Below are positions 31,997-43,436 of a stretch of 64,000 bases of DNA, piece by piece. The number at the start of each line of letters is the position of its first letter. Positions within the stretch are counted from its first letter, which is position 1. Both the position numbers and the translations under genes were made by a program. The stretch spans positions 71,234,607 to 71,298,606 of the forward strand of contig CM077005.1 in NCBI GenBank assembly GCA_039090855.1, written 5' to 3'. The notes below the pieces were generated by a model. That model was given only the letters and a program-made list of their open reading frames with translations. It was not told the origin of the DNA and made no database searches. This stretch comes from Macrothele yani (Eukaryota > Arthropoda > Arachnida > Araneae > Macrothelidae).

Positions 31997-34018
31997 ACAT
32001 ACATACATATCACAAAGCTGATCTCTGATATTCAGAGGTTAGCTCCACAGAGAAATGCAAATTACCAGATAATTTTTACTTACTGTTGCCGAATCAAACT
32101 TCTCCATTTACAGCGATCTTGACATACAACTCGGGCTTCACTCACATCCATCACGTCCCGTACACAAGATCTTCTATACTTCATATTCATAATCTTTTTC
32201 TCATGCAGACACTCCTGAATCTAATCCTCCCATGACTTCCTTGGCCTTCCTCTACATTTCCTTCCTGCCACTTTGGCTAAAAAGATTTCCTTTGTAAGCA
32301 TCTCATCATTCATTCTTTCAACATAGCCAAACCACCGAAACATATTAGTCTTCACCTTGCTAATAACATTTAGCTTCACATTACACAACTGCAACACATC
32401 TTCATTTTTCACACAATCAGAACATGTCATACTACAAACCCCCCATAAGTAACGCATTTCTCCAACACATAAATGACTTCTATGTTTCTTCTGTAGCACC
32501 CAGGTTTCACTGCCATACATCAGAGTAGGGACAAATACACTTTCATACACAGCCATTCGAGACTCTTTCAAGAATCCGTCATTCCTGTGAAAACCTCCTA
32601 AAGCAGCTATGACGTTCAATGAAGAATTCACTCGCATACTAATTTCGCCATCTAATCTGTTCTCTCTGTCAAACAAGCTTCCCAAATATAGAAACTCATT
32701 CACCTGGTCAATCACAGTGCCATTTAGACTTACATTAGATTCAGTACTACCAGTTCCTCTCTCAGAAACCATAACTTTGGTTTTTCCCTTCTTTATACTC
32801 GGTTTGAATTTCATACAAACTTCCTACATCTGGGACAACATACTCTGCAACTCACTTTTGCTCTCTGCCAACAGGACTGTGTCATCAGCATACAGCAATC
32901 TGCACACATGGTAATTCCCAAGACTTAAATCAGTATTGTCCATCTTGGCATCATGCATGCATGTATCCATAAATATATTAAACAGCCATGGTGACATTAC
33001 ACAACCCTATCTGACTCCTGCACCAATAGAAAACCATTTTGATAAAACACCATTCACTAGTACAAAAAATCTCTTAACAGTGTAAAAGCCAGCATACAAA
33101 AAATCTCTTAACAGTGCAAAAGCTTGGGAATATACTTAACAGCGTAAAAGCCAGCATACATGGCTTTTACACTGTTAAGTAGATTCCCAGTAACACCATA
33201 TTCATTCAATACCTTCCACTAAAGTGTCTTATTTACTTGGTCGTAAGCTTTTTCTAAATCTATGAAGGCAGCAAAAACTTTCTTACCAACAGCCAGATAC
33301 TTCTCAATCATCATGTTTAATGCAAAAATTTGGTTAGTGCAGCCTTTACCAGGCATAAAACCACTCCGAACATTCCACACTTTCTCTGACGTAAGACCGC
33401 ACTTTTTCAATAACGACCTTACCAAACACTTTCCCTGGCACACTCAGTAGGTTAATACCACGATAGTTCTTGCAGTTAATCTGATTACCTTTTCCCTTAT
33501 ACAGAGGAACAATGATAGCATCCTTGCAAGACCATTCCTAACTCCCAGCACAACTGGCAAATTTCAGTTAACCAGTCAATTACATAGTCCCCACCATATT
33601 TCAACATCTCTGCAGTTATGCCATCAACTCCCGGAGCCTTACCATTCTGAAGTGATTTTAGAGCTTTACACACACTCTCCTGTGCTTCCATCCTTCCCTG
33701 TGACATCATCTGCTTCTGCCTCTGAATCACCTTTGCTTTCCAGATGTAATAACTCACAGAAGTATACACCCCATCTTTCACTTAATTCATTGGGCTCCCA
33801 TGTCATTTCCCCAATCCTATTCTTCACACAACTTACAACTTTGTTTTCCCTATATTTCCTGATTCTAATGTGCTTCCAGAAAGTCTTCCTATCTTTCCAA
33901 AAAGCAAATTCATGCCTTTCCTTCCTCTCCTTCCTATCTTTTGCCTTACTCTGGTGAACCAGCCTAGTGGCTTCACACTTCTTATAGCGATATTCATCCA
34001 CAGAAACTCTACCTTGCA
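31997..34018 (-). pseudogene. RTE-like LINE copy A of an abutting pair
   Basis: The 3' tail GTACATACATACATATCAC (about 31997) is at the low end. Minus-strand blocks from 34018 down: GRVSVDEYRYKKCEATRLVHQ (pre-RT linker), ERWGVYFCELL, GKAPGVDGITAEMLKYGGDYVIDWLTEICQ (RT 1-2), FMPGKGCTNQIFALNMMIEKYL and AFIDLEKAYDQVN (first catalytic aspartate), a rearranged stretch at 33060-33180, then YADD (about 32885) and the C-terminal FGYVERMNDEML...GRPRKSWED. Frameshifts and a local inverted duplication disable it. No endonuclease domain remains. Confidence 0.87.
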
Positions 34019-36437
34019 TACATTACATACATATCACTAAGCTGTTCTCTGAGATTCAGAGGTTAGCTCCAAACAGAAATACAAATTACCAGATATTTTT
34101 ACTTACTGTTGTCATATCAAACTTCTCCATGTACAGCTATCTTGACATACAACTCGGGCTTCACTGATATCCATTACACGCCGTACACAAGATCTTTTAT
34201 ACTTCATACTCATAATCTTTTTCTCATGCAAACACTCTTGAATCTGATTCACCCATGTCTTCCTTGGCTTTCCTCTGCCCTTTCGTTCCTGCCACTTGAG
34301 CTAAAAGATTTTCTTAGTAAGCATCTCATCACTCTTTCTTTCAACATGGCCAAACGACCAAAGCATATTGGTCTCCACCTTGCTAACAACATTTTGCTTC
34401 ACATCACACAACTGCAACACATCTTCATTCCTCACACAATCAGACCATGTCTTGCTACAACCCCCCCCCCCCCCCGTAAGTAACGCATTTCTCCAGCACA
34501 CAAACAACTCCTGTGTTTCTTCTGCAGTACCCAGGTTTCACTGCCATACATCAGAGCAGGAAAAATTACACTTTCATACACAGCCATGCGGGGCTCTCTA
34601 GAGAACCCATCATTCCTGTGAAAACCTCTCAGAGCAGCTTTGACTTTCAAAGAAGAATTCACTCGCCTATTAATTTTATGATCCAATCCAATTCTCTCTG
34701 TCAAACATGCTTCCTAAATACACAAACTCACTCACCTGGTCAATCACAGTGCCATTTATACTTACATTACATTCAGTGGTATCAGTTCCTTTCTCAAACA
34801 CCTTAACTTTGGGTTTTCCCTTATTTATACTCAGTTTGAATTTCATGCAAACTTTTGTACCTCCGAGACAACATACTCTGCAACTCACTTTTGCTCTCTG
34901 CCAACAAGACAGTGTCATCAGCATACAGCAATCTGCACACACGGATATCACCAAGACATAAACCACTATTATCTATTTTGGCATCACACATGCACATGTC
35001 CATAAATATATTAAACAGCCATGGTGACATTACACAACCATGTCTAACTCCTGCACCAATAGAAAACCATTTTGATTAAATACCATTCACTTGTACACAA
35101 GCTCTACTACCAGCATACATGGCGTTTACACTATTAAGTAGTTTCCCAGTAACACCATATTCGTTCAATACCTTCCACAAAAGTGTCCTATTTACTCGGT
35201 TGTAAGCTTTCTCTAAATCTATGAAGGCAGCAAAAACTTTCTTACCAACAGCCAGATACTTTTCAATCATCGTGCATAATGCAAAAATCTAGTTAGTGCA
35301 GCCTTTACCAGGCATAAAACCACTCTGAACATCCCACACTTTCTCTGATGTAAGACCCCGTACTTTTTCAATAACAACCTTAACACTTTCCCTGGCACAC
35401 TTAGTAGGCTAATTCCACGATAGCTCTTGCATTCAGTCTCATAACCTTTTCCCTTATAAACAAGGGAACAATAATAGCATCCTTCCAATCCCGAGGGACC
35501 ATTCCTAACTCCCAGCACCACTGGCAAATTTCAGTTAACCAGTCAATTACAGAGTCACCACCATATTTCAACATCTTGGCAGTTATGCCATCAATTCCCG
35601 GAACCGTACCATTCTGAAGAAATTTTAGAGCTTTACACACTTCTTCTCTTGAGATCCCTCCTGTGCTTCCATCCCTCACTGTGACATCATTTGCGTCTGT
35701 CTCAGAATCATCTTTGCTTTCCTTATCTGATAACTCAGATAAATATTCACCCCATCTTTCACTTAACTCATTGGGCTTCCATATCATTTCCCCGATCTCA
35801 TTCTTCACACAACTTACAACTTTGTATCCCCTATTTTTCCTGAGTCTCATGTATTTCCAGAAATACTTCCTATCTTTCCAAAAAGCCAGTTCATGCCTTT
35901 CCACCTTCTCCTTCCTATCTTTTGTCCTACTTTGGTGAACCAGCTTAGCAGCTTCACATTTCTTTGAGCAATATTCATCCACAGAGACTCTGCCTTGCAA
36001 CATCCCCAAATAGGCTTCCTTCTTTCTCTTTACTGCCTCTTCAATCTCACTAGTCCACCAAGCATCAACTCTGTTGTTACCTACTATTGTAATGCCACAG
36101 ACCTTTTCAGCAGTGACAACACAGTTCTTAAAACATTCCCACTTCTTTTCTACATCCCTCGCACTAGACTTCAGCTCCTTCAGTCATTCTCTGAGTAAGT
36201 CAGAATAACGCTGATGATATTCAAGGAGCCTATCAACCTTTATTGTTTCTATCCTGGGTCTCTTCCTATTCCTTTTTCTCCAACCAACATGAAGTTTCAC
36301 TCGTGATACTACCAAGTAATGATCAGAACCAACATCCGCACCTCTCATCACACGGATGTCAACAACTAAGTGTTTCAGACGCTGATCGTAGACAACAAAA
36401 TCTATCACACTTTTTTGACCAAGAGTACGATTTCCCC
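34019..36437 (-). pseudogene. RTE-like LINE copy B, with endonuclease C-terminus
   Basis: Its 3' tail (ATTACATACATATCACTAAGC) directly abuts the 5' end of copy A at 34018/34019. From high coordinates: IDFVVYDQRLKHLVVDIRVMRGADVGSDHYLVVSRV, the C-terminal APE endonuclease motif with SDH (about 36330). Then a linker (LGMLQGRVSVDEYCSKKCEAAKLVHQ), RT blocks GTVPGIDGITAKMLKYGGDSVIDW, YRGISLLSVPGKVL, AFIDLEKAYNRVN, MSPWLFNIFMDMCM, RLLYADDTVLLAESKSELQSM (about 34920), and the C-terminal block near 34300. The 5' end is bounded by the pogo-like element at 36443. A C15 run at 34460-34474 lies in the ORF. Frameshifts prevent translation. Confidence 0.87.
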
Positions 36438-36442
36438 AAGTA

Positions 36443-37678
36443 CTGTAATTTCGGGTAGATAAGCCACAGCGTATACAAGTTCAAAATTTTATTTTGGGCC
36501 CATGCGGCTTATACAGCATAGTAGTGTATACGTTTTTTGTGTTTTTTTTTGGCGGAGCAAAATTATATATCACAAAAACATTTTGGCTTGTTCCATTCTT
36601 TCCGTGGGAAGATATCTCAATAGAGAGGGAATAGAATAACAATGTTACAGCCACGTGCAATAAATTCCACCCACCCCCTCTTAAAACTAGACATGACAAT
36701 AATAGGTTATAGGATTGAGGTGGGACAGGTAAGAGAGAGGTGACTCTGATAAAACTCAGGAAAAATACGTGGCAGGGGGAAACTTCGCAGGGAATCAATC
36801 TTGTTAGAAAGGATCACCTTTGTTTCATGCTCAGAGCAACAAACTCGCTTTGAACTCATGATGACGTCATCAGCTTCGCTCTCTCCCCTCTTGAAACGGG
36901 ATATTCGACTACCATCCAAGATCGATTGTCATTGGTCAATGACTCAATGACAGCACTTGCAAATTTTGTCCGTGATGTGTCACTCATTGCATTCAGTTTG
37001 CCAAATTGCATTTTCTGCAGTACGCCTAGTTCTACGTTATCATGGAAAGTAAAATGACGAAATGCAGAAGTTATACTTCTAGTTTTAAGCTAATGGTAAA
37101 TAAATATGTTTTTCTGAATCTTGGAAAAACATCAAGACTTCGACGATTATTTCGGGCTTCACTGAAGCAAACATTATTTCTAAAAACTGTGGTGAAATGC
37201 CAACAGACAGCGAAGGTGATGCGGACGACTCTGAAGTTTTTTTAGATTATGAGCTTTTAAAACTTTTTAATTCGGACAGTTAAGTTTTCGATTTTGATGG
37301 ATTTGATTTAAAAACTATGTGTACCATATATTTTCAGAATGTTGTGTGTGTATTTTTTAAATTCTTGAGGTATAAATGTTTTTTAATTGGTTTAAGCGCG
37401 TTATGAATTCTTCGAGTAAATTTTTATAAAATAGGTAGTAGGGTAAGTGTTATCCTTAAGATTGAATGTTGTTTAATTGATATTTTTATTTATTATTTGA
37501 AAGATCAGGTACTATGTTTTCAAGATTCCGTCATGGTACTACCCCACCTTACTGCGAAGGTGCGGCATGTACGGAAATGCAGCGTTTCTGGTGATTTTTT
37601 TTTCATTCTGCCCCCCCCCCCTTTTTTTTTATCGCTGCGAAGTATATGCCACTGCGGCTTGTTTACCCGAAATTACGG
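36443..37678. mobile_element. pogo-like deletion derivative
   Basis: Termini CTGTAATTTCGGGTAGATAAGCC (36443) and the complement of GGCTTGTTTACCCGAAATTACGG (37678), with TA on both sides (36441-36442 and 37679-37680). Inside, 37042-37260 (+) encodes MESKMTKCRSYTSSFKLMVNKY, like the N-terminal HTH start of pogo transposases (SYTASFKL-x-V). An acidic segment (EGDADDSEVFLDYELL) resembles their C-terminal tail. The DDE domain is missing, so this is a non-autonomous copy of about 1.24 kb. Confidence 0.7.
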
Positions 37679-38481
37679 TATATGTATGGATATTCATACA
37701 GCATTGCAAATGTCAAATGTCATCTAGCTGCTTAATTATTCACGTGCTATTTAGACAATCTATATTTTGAGGTTACTCACCTTTATTCCCTAAATCTTTT
37801 AGGAGGTTTTCATCTGTACACATTTCCAACACGTATTTTTCTTATTTACATCGTGGTTCAAGGCCGCAAAAATTTCAAAAAATAAATAAAAAATTAAAAA
37901 ATCATTTTCAACTCACGCAAACTTCACTCCCTTCCCATCTTTTCCCTATGACCAAATTCAGATTCAAAATAATCTACCACAAATATACACAATTGAACTC
38001 CCTAAAACACATCAATCTAATTAAAAATTCAATCAATAAAAACCTATTTACATATTTCCTAAAACGTCAAAGTTAAAAAGCTGTAACCCAAAATTATTTA
38101 CAATTGCACATCAGTGCCCAATTAAAATAAACCCAAATACCTGACACAACCACTATATTCAACAATCACGGACTACTCTCCCCTCAGAAACAAGCATAAC
38201 AACCAAGCACTTTCAGCCACAGCCCAGGCCATTTTCAAGGAGCGGACGCAACAGATGTACAACCTATCACCATCCACGAAACGTAGCGAATGTTCCAGTG
38301 CTCGCGCGGCATCATCTCATTTCCCGTTCTCCGTCGTTCAGGCGCAGTGCCGCCATCTATCAGATGACCCAATAGCCTTCTTTTTCTTTCGTACTTGTAA
38401 ATATCTGTTCGATTTATTTGATTCTTGAAACTAATCATCTTATATTCTAACACATTTTTATTTTTTTTATATTACATCAAT
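37679..38481. other. Intron sequence, no gene recognised
   Basis: AT-rich DNA. A less AT-rich patch at 38230-38370 contains GTGCCGCCATCTAT, which recurs at about 50461-50474, but no element could be delimited. Confidence 0.35.
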
Positions 38482-38525
38482 GAGTACATGTTGGAAATGT
38501 CTCTACACATTTCCAATATGTACTC
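38482..38525. repeat. Short hairpin
   Basis: GAGTACATGTTGGAAATGT (38482-38500) and ACATTTCCAATATGTACTC (38507-38525) are inverted with one mismatch around a 6-base loop. No T-tract or gene next to it suggests a role; it may be two element ends meeting. Confidence 0.7.
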
Positions 38526-39224
38526 AGCCGAGATCTCTTTCTCATGTGCCATTTAGAAAGTCCAGGTCGATTCTGTGGTGAACCGTCCTTCTCAAATGTG
38601 GTAGATCCACCATATCCCACACTAGAGTCTGGATATTAATTTCTTTGTGTCTTTTTAATCAGGTAAGTACATCAGTGTGGGGGATTAGCCCACAGCTGAC
38701 GGTTCCAGTTGGTCATTCAACCAAAGGATTCTGGAACAAAACCCAGTGAGTTGGGGTCTTTTCACCAATGTCACACAGAATTAGCTGGCACCTCTCGAAG
38801 ATTCACTGAGGACCTAGTTGCTTGTTGTGTGTGCAATTGTTACCATGGAGCGCCCCGAGGAGGCAAACCCATCTCTCACTGAGATCACCCGCAAGTAAAC
38901 ATTAGCGCTGGGGAAAACAAATAAACCAAAAAACCCGAATGGTCTTGCATTATTTTTCATCATCATCTCATGCCCCCATATTAACATTGCATTCAGTCAT
39001 GTTAATGATGGTGACAACTTAAAATATCAGTCACAACTAGTCTCCATTTCTTTAATTCCATTGCAAGACTTTTTGCTTCTGACGTACTGCAACCTTGGTC
39101 ACTACTGACTGATTCTATACCTTCAAACCACATGTTGTTGGCAAAGCTTTTTTTCAGCCGGTATGCACTGATATGCATACCGGTAAACTTTTTCAAGAAA
39201 TTCTGAAAATTTAGCAAGGTTAAT

Positions 39225-39467
39225 ATGACTAATACCCGAATGGACACAAAAGTCTTGGATCCTAAATGTTGGTCACGCAACATTGAGGGAAATGTAACAT
39301 TCGGTGAAATGGAAGCAGCAAATTTATATAAGCGACTTGGGCTTCCAGAAAGACAGATCCTAAGAAGTCACTGTGACTACTTAGTCGACAAGAAATTACC
39401 ACCTGCCCTGTTGTTGCCTATTATAAACAATAAACAGCATACCAATTTCTGCCAGCGAGTGCAAATG
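39225..39467 (+). CDS. Unrecognised short open frame, possible relic
   Basis: An 81-codon frame with balanced composition unlike the surrounding AT-rich DNA (NVTFGEMEAANLYKRLGLPE, RQILRSHCDYLVDKKLPPAL). After the stop at 39470 the same frame continues with NEFACNTKEGINAPEDCKL for about 20 codons, as if one longer coding sequence had acquired a stop. I do not recognise the family. It could be the decayed body of another transposon or a retrocopy. No splice sites or promoter could be tied to it, and it lies inside the last PSPH intron. Confidence 0.25.
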
Positions 39468-39529
39468 TAGTTTCTCTTAAATGAATTTGCTTGTAACACG
39501 AAGGAGGGCATCAATGCACCTGAAGACTG

Positions 39530-40684
39530 TAAGTTAACTGATGTTCATTAAACTGGTTGTTCCTCCTCTATGTGTGTTTTGATCTTACGTAAATTCCTGG
39601 TTCCTGAAAAATAGATATCTAGCAACCGACACTTAAGAGCAAGGCATGTACATGTGAAAATCTCTGTAACAATGCATTGATGGCTTTTTGGAATCTGTTT
39701 TGATATAAGGTACTCGTATTTGTTGTTGTTGCCATTGTTATTATTATTAAATAATTTAAATTTATTATTATTAATAATTTTTTTTTTATCGTTTACATTG
39801 CACCAGTGAAAATAATGGAGCTGCATAAGGGAATGAGGTCAGAGAATATACAGGTAAACTTTATTTTAGGAAAAATGCACTGGTAGCAGGTCTGTTGCCT
39901 GATATTATATATTGTAACATATGTAGGTGATTGTTCATCTCCTATCTACACACACATGTTCAAACCACTTCAGTATGCTATAATTAACTTTTCTTTCCAC
40001 AAAAGAAGTGTGATGGAGATAAATTTCATGGACACTTTCTGTGAAAGATAAGGCATCACAACAAATACCCGTGCAACTACTATTATTTGTTGAAGTCCAG
40101 CATAAAATTTATTTTAATTTTGCATGTCTTTTTGGCACAGAATTGCAGCATTCTCATTGTTTTTCAGGTAGCCATCTTTTCAGAAAACTTGAGAATTATG
40201 TCCCCTAGCACAAGAATTGAACTTACATCTAATTTCTATTTGAGTATGCTACCATTGTATCACCCCAGACAAAAAAAGCTTCAGTTGCTTGGAAGTTTGT
40301 TGTTCTATGTGATGTAGCAATAGCTTACTCAAATTGAAATTAGGAGATGTAGGTTTGATTCCTGCTCTAGAACAATACAATTTTCAAGTTTTCTGAAGAA
40401 TGGCTAAATGGAAAACAGAATATAACTGCTCTGTGCTGAAAAATGATATTGATATGTGTCTACCATGTACTGGAAATGTCAAGAATCATTCATTTCTTCA
40501 TGAACATAATACAATATACCCAGGATATTTGTGTTAAGGTAGTAGATATCGTGTAATGAAAGGCATTCTTAGTCTTTGCGAAATCAAAAACATGGAAATT
40601 TTGAGAATTGCAGTAAATCATGGTACATTTTCACTAATGGTATATTCTGTGACAATTGAGTGTATAAATTGTCTTTTAAAAGTA
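39530..40684. other. Intron sequence, no feature recognised
   Basis: AT-rich DNA with an ATT-rich stretch (39733-39787). Near 40140-40400 a pair of similar words (TTTTCAGAAAACTTGAGAAT / CAAGTTTTCTGAAGAATGGC) suggests a weak inverted repeat, not delimited further. Confidence 0.35.
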
Positions 40685-41012
40685 TTTATGAGGGCGAGTC
40701 AAATGAAAGTGAGCCAAGGTGATTGTGTTGAAAAGCATTACCTTTATGTCAAAAAAGTCACCACCAACGTTGAGGATTTTGTCCCACTGACTAATGAGCC
40801 CAGCGATTCCACACTCAGAGTAGTCTCTTGGTTGCTGCATCAGAGTTAGTGTAACTGCGTCCTGCACTTCAGCGTCTGGCGCAAATCTACGACCCTTTAG
40901 CTCCTTCTTGAACTCACTGAAAATGTGGAACTCGCATGGCAAAAAGGTTGGGACTGTAAGAAGACTGTGCAAGAGTTTCATTCTTGAACTTGCACAATGT
41001 TTCCATGGTAAC

Positions 41013-43198
41013 CAGAGCTCGCTCTTGCCTTGTAAAACTTCGAGTCAGTGTGACTCTTTATTCTCAAACATAAGAGTCAAATATTGAAATTTGCGAGTCA
41101 AAATTTTTTTCCCTAGCTGACTCACTTTCGTTCTTAATAAATCCAAACCAGAAAGTAACTATTATCAGTGTCTTACATTAATTTTTATATTCTTATGAAT
41201 AATAATAATATAAACATAAAATATATAAAAGGAAAGAAAGAAAAATAATATTTTTCAAACATTAAGAATTATATTATATAATATATATCACAACTTTATT
41301 TGCATCGCTCTTCCATGAAAAGTCAAAACGTGTTCTGCACAGAGTTCGCCGAAAAAAAAAATTTAAAGGACTATTTTTTACTCCTTTGAAAAATTTAGGG
41401 AGTAATTTTTAAAAGTGGGGAGTATTTTAGAAAAATTAACAGATGAAATAAAAAACTAACAAAAATGAAAGGCGATTATGAAAAATCAATCCAGATTTTT
41501 TTTTTTTTCATATTAAAAAATATTTCACTACCACTCAATGTATTTAGAATTTGGATCCATTTTGCTTCTTATTTTAGTAATAAATATAATATTCATATTT
41601 TAAAACAATAACATTAAATTTATCATGTTTTGTAATGACCACATGCAACAGCAATGTGTTCAAGAAGTGAATACATTGCACTTTTGATATTCTTATAGAT
41701 ATCTAAAAATATCTAATAAACTTTTCAGCAAGTTCACAGCCACATTTGTCTTTTGTTGACTCTGTGGCTGCACAACATCCAGTACTTAAATTTTTACTCA
41801 TCCATCATGCTGAAAACTTTCAGTCTGAGGATCGTGAATGCATGATAGCTTTCACTATTTTAGATAAAAGATAAATACTGTAACTTTAAGAATATGAATA
41901 CTTTTGAACACCATGCATGTATCAATTCATACAAACTTTTCAGTTTCGTTACTTTCGTTTTCGGACTCCCCCTCCCTCCCTCTCTTTATCAAGCTGAAAT
42001 GCAAACTGTTTTGGGGGGAATATTTAAGAACATGGGATGCATGTTCGCAACATCGTTAAGAAAAAAATGACAGTTACGAGAGAAATCTTTGCTACACCCG
42101 GTTTCCGCTTTCGGACATTTTCCCTCCATTTTCCAGGTGAAATACAAATATTTATGAAATAAAATGATATTTGACAACAATACTAGGCAGAAGAAACATC
42201 GCGTAAAAAATAAAATCGCAATTACGGGAGAAATCTTCACTGGGTCGAACTTCCGTTTTCGAAAGTTTTAGGCGGAAAGCATCCTTCACCACTACCAATT
42301 GCCCCAAAATTTGTGTTCAGTTATGCATCGATCTCTAGGATAACCCAAATTATGACGGAAAAGGAGAAATTCCTTGAAGCCGTGACACTCTCGTGCCTGA
42401 AGATTACGGTACAGGGGAATTTTCGCGCCGTTGAATTTCTGTTTTCGGAAAATTTTCTTCCGTTTTTAAACTGAAATACAAATATTTATGGAAGAAAATG
42501 ATATATAACAACAATACTGAACAGAGGCAACATCGCAGGAAAACGAAATTATGATTACGGAAAAAATCTTTATTCCGTTTACTCCGTTCTTGAAAGACGA
42601 AATACCGTCCCGATGCATATTTTTACGCATTGACGTGTAATTTACACGTTTTTTTTATGCATATTTTTATGCATTGGTAAAATTTCGATGCATAAACACA
42701 CTTTTCGATGCGTACTAGATGCGTAATTGCGCATTTTGGCTAATTCTGGTTCTGCACACCATGACGTTTGTCATAACGTTCGTGTATTGAAGGTCGTGGC
42801 CACTCTCACTGCCGACCTTTGTCACATGACACACTCCGAAGGTCAAGGGCACTCCCACAGCGGAAAACATCATGGTGTGCAGAACACGTTTTTGTATTTC
42901 GGCCTTCTGAAGGGAAAAATGCCTCGGGCGTGGGTGATTAATACATCCGTTGATTTAGGGAGGTAATCCGCTAAAATGGGAAAACTAGCAAAAAAGCAGG
43001 GTGAATGCCAATTTCTATGCGAAACAGAAATTTCCATGGCCCTCGAATGTATTATGTACTAAGAAAAAACTGAGATCTGCAAGTGTTTTTTTTTTTTCTT
43101 TTTTGCAATTCATTTGTGACTTGCAATTTTTTAACAGCAAGTCAAAATGTCTAAAAATGGTTGATTTATGTGGCAATTGCGAGTAAGCGTGACCTCTG
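41013..43198. mobile_element. Non-autonomous hAT-like element with 5-bp TSD
   Basis: Left end CAGAGCTCGCTCTTGCC and right end GCGAGTAAGCGTGACCTCTG (complement CAGAGGTCACGCTTACTCGC) form imperfect inverted repeats. The 5-bp duplication GTAAC is exact (41008-41012 and 43199-43203), and removing one copy restores continuity of the mariner transposase around it. Subterminal GAGTCA words repeat (41040-41130). The interior is non-coding: AT-rich DNA, about three ~345-bp tandem modules (41930-42610) and ATGCATATTTTTA repeats (42610-42730). Length 2186 bp. Confidence 0.82.
41930..42610 (+). repeat. Tandem ~345-bp modules inside the hAT-like element
   Basis: Units are recognised by CTGAAATACAAATATTTATGG, GACAACAATACT and CAACATCGC...AATTACG (about 42000-42085 partial, 42130-42245, 42470-42575), spaced about 343 bp. 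Reverse-orientation relatives are at 26230-26900. Repeated TTTCCGTTTTCGG words mark the boundaries. Confidence 0.6.
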
Positions 43199-43436
43199 GT
43201 AACATTAGCCATATGAGGTCTCACATTGTCGAGGAACAAGAGGATACCCCTCGACAATAAGCCACAGCACTTGTTCTTGATTGCCCTAGGTAGGAGTTGC
43301 AGTGTCGCAAAATAATGGTCAGCATTGACAGTCTCACCATGTTCAGCATATTCGATCAGCAATGGCCTGTCACGGTCAAGAAAGAATGTCAAAAGGTACC
43401 TTTCCAGCAGAGATATGGCAGTGACTCTAATTGATT

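Larger units (their letters stand above)
40687..43436 (-). pseudogene. mariner-like transposase split by a 2.2-kb insertion
   Basis: Minus strand. The upstream part (43436-43199) reads FLDRDRPLLIEYAEHGETVN, then GILLFLDNVRPHMANV with the second catalytic aspartate (LDN). The downstream part (41012-40687) continues ETL...SYSPNL, CEFHIFSEFKKELKGRRF, DAEVQDAV and GLISQWDKILNVGGDFF, the family C-terminus. The two parts join at GTTAC, the 5-bp duplication of the insertion 41013-43198. The N-terminal third is missing at the RTE junction near 43437. The third-aspartate region is frameshifted. The terminus near 40691 (AGGGCGAGTCAAATGAAA) looks like a mariner end. Inactive. Confidence 0.78.

Noticed and set aside
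38340..38356. YY1-like GCCGCCATCTAT sites (also near 50463)
   Set aside because: Only two matches in unrelated contexts; too few and too short to call a regulatory feature.
41041..41110. GAGTCA words as AP-1-type enhancer sites
   Set aside because: They are clustered next to the terminus of a transposon and are better read as its subterminal repeats.
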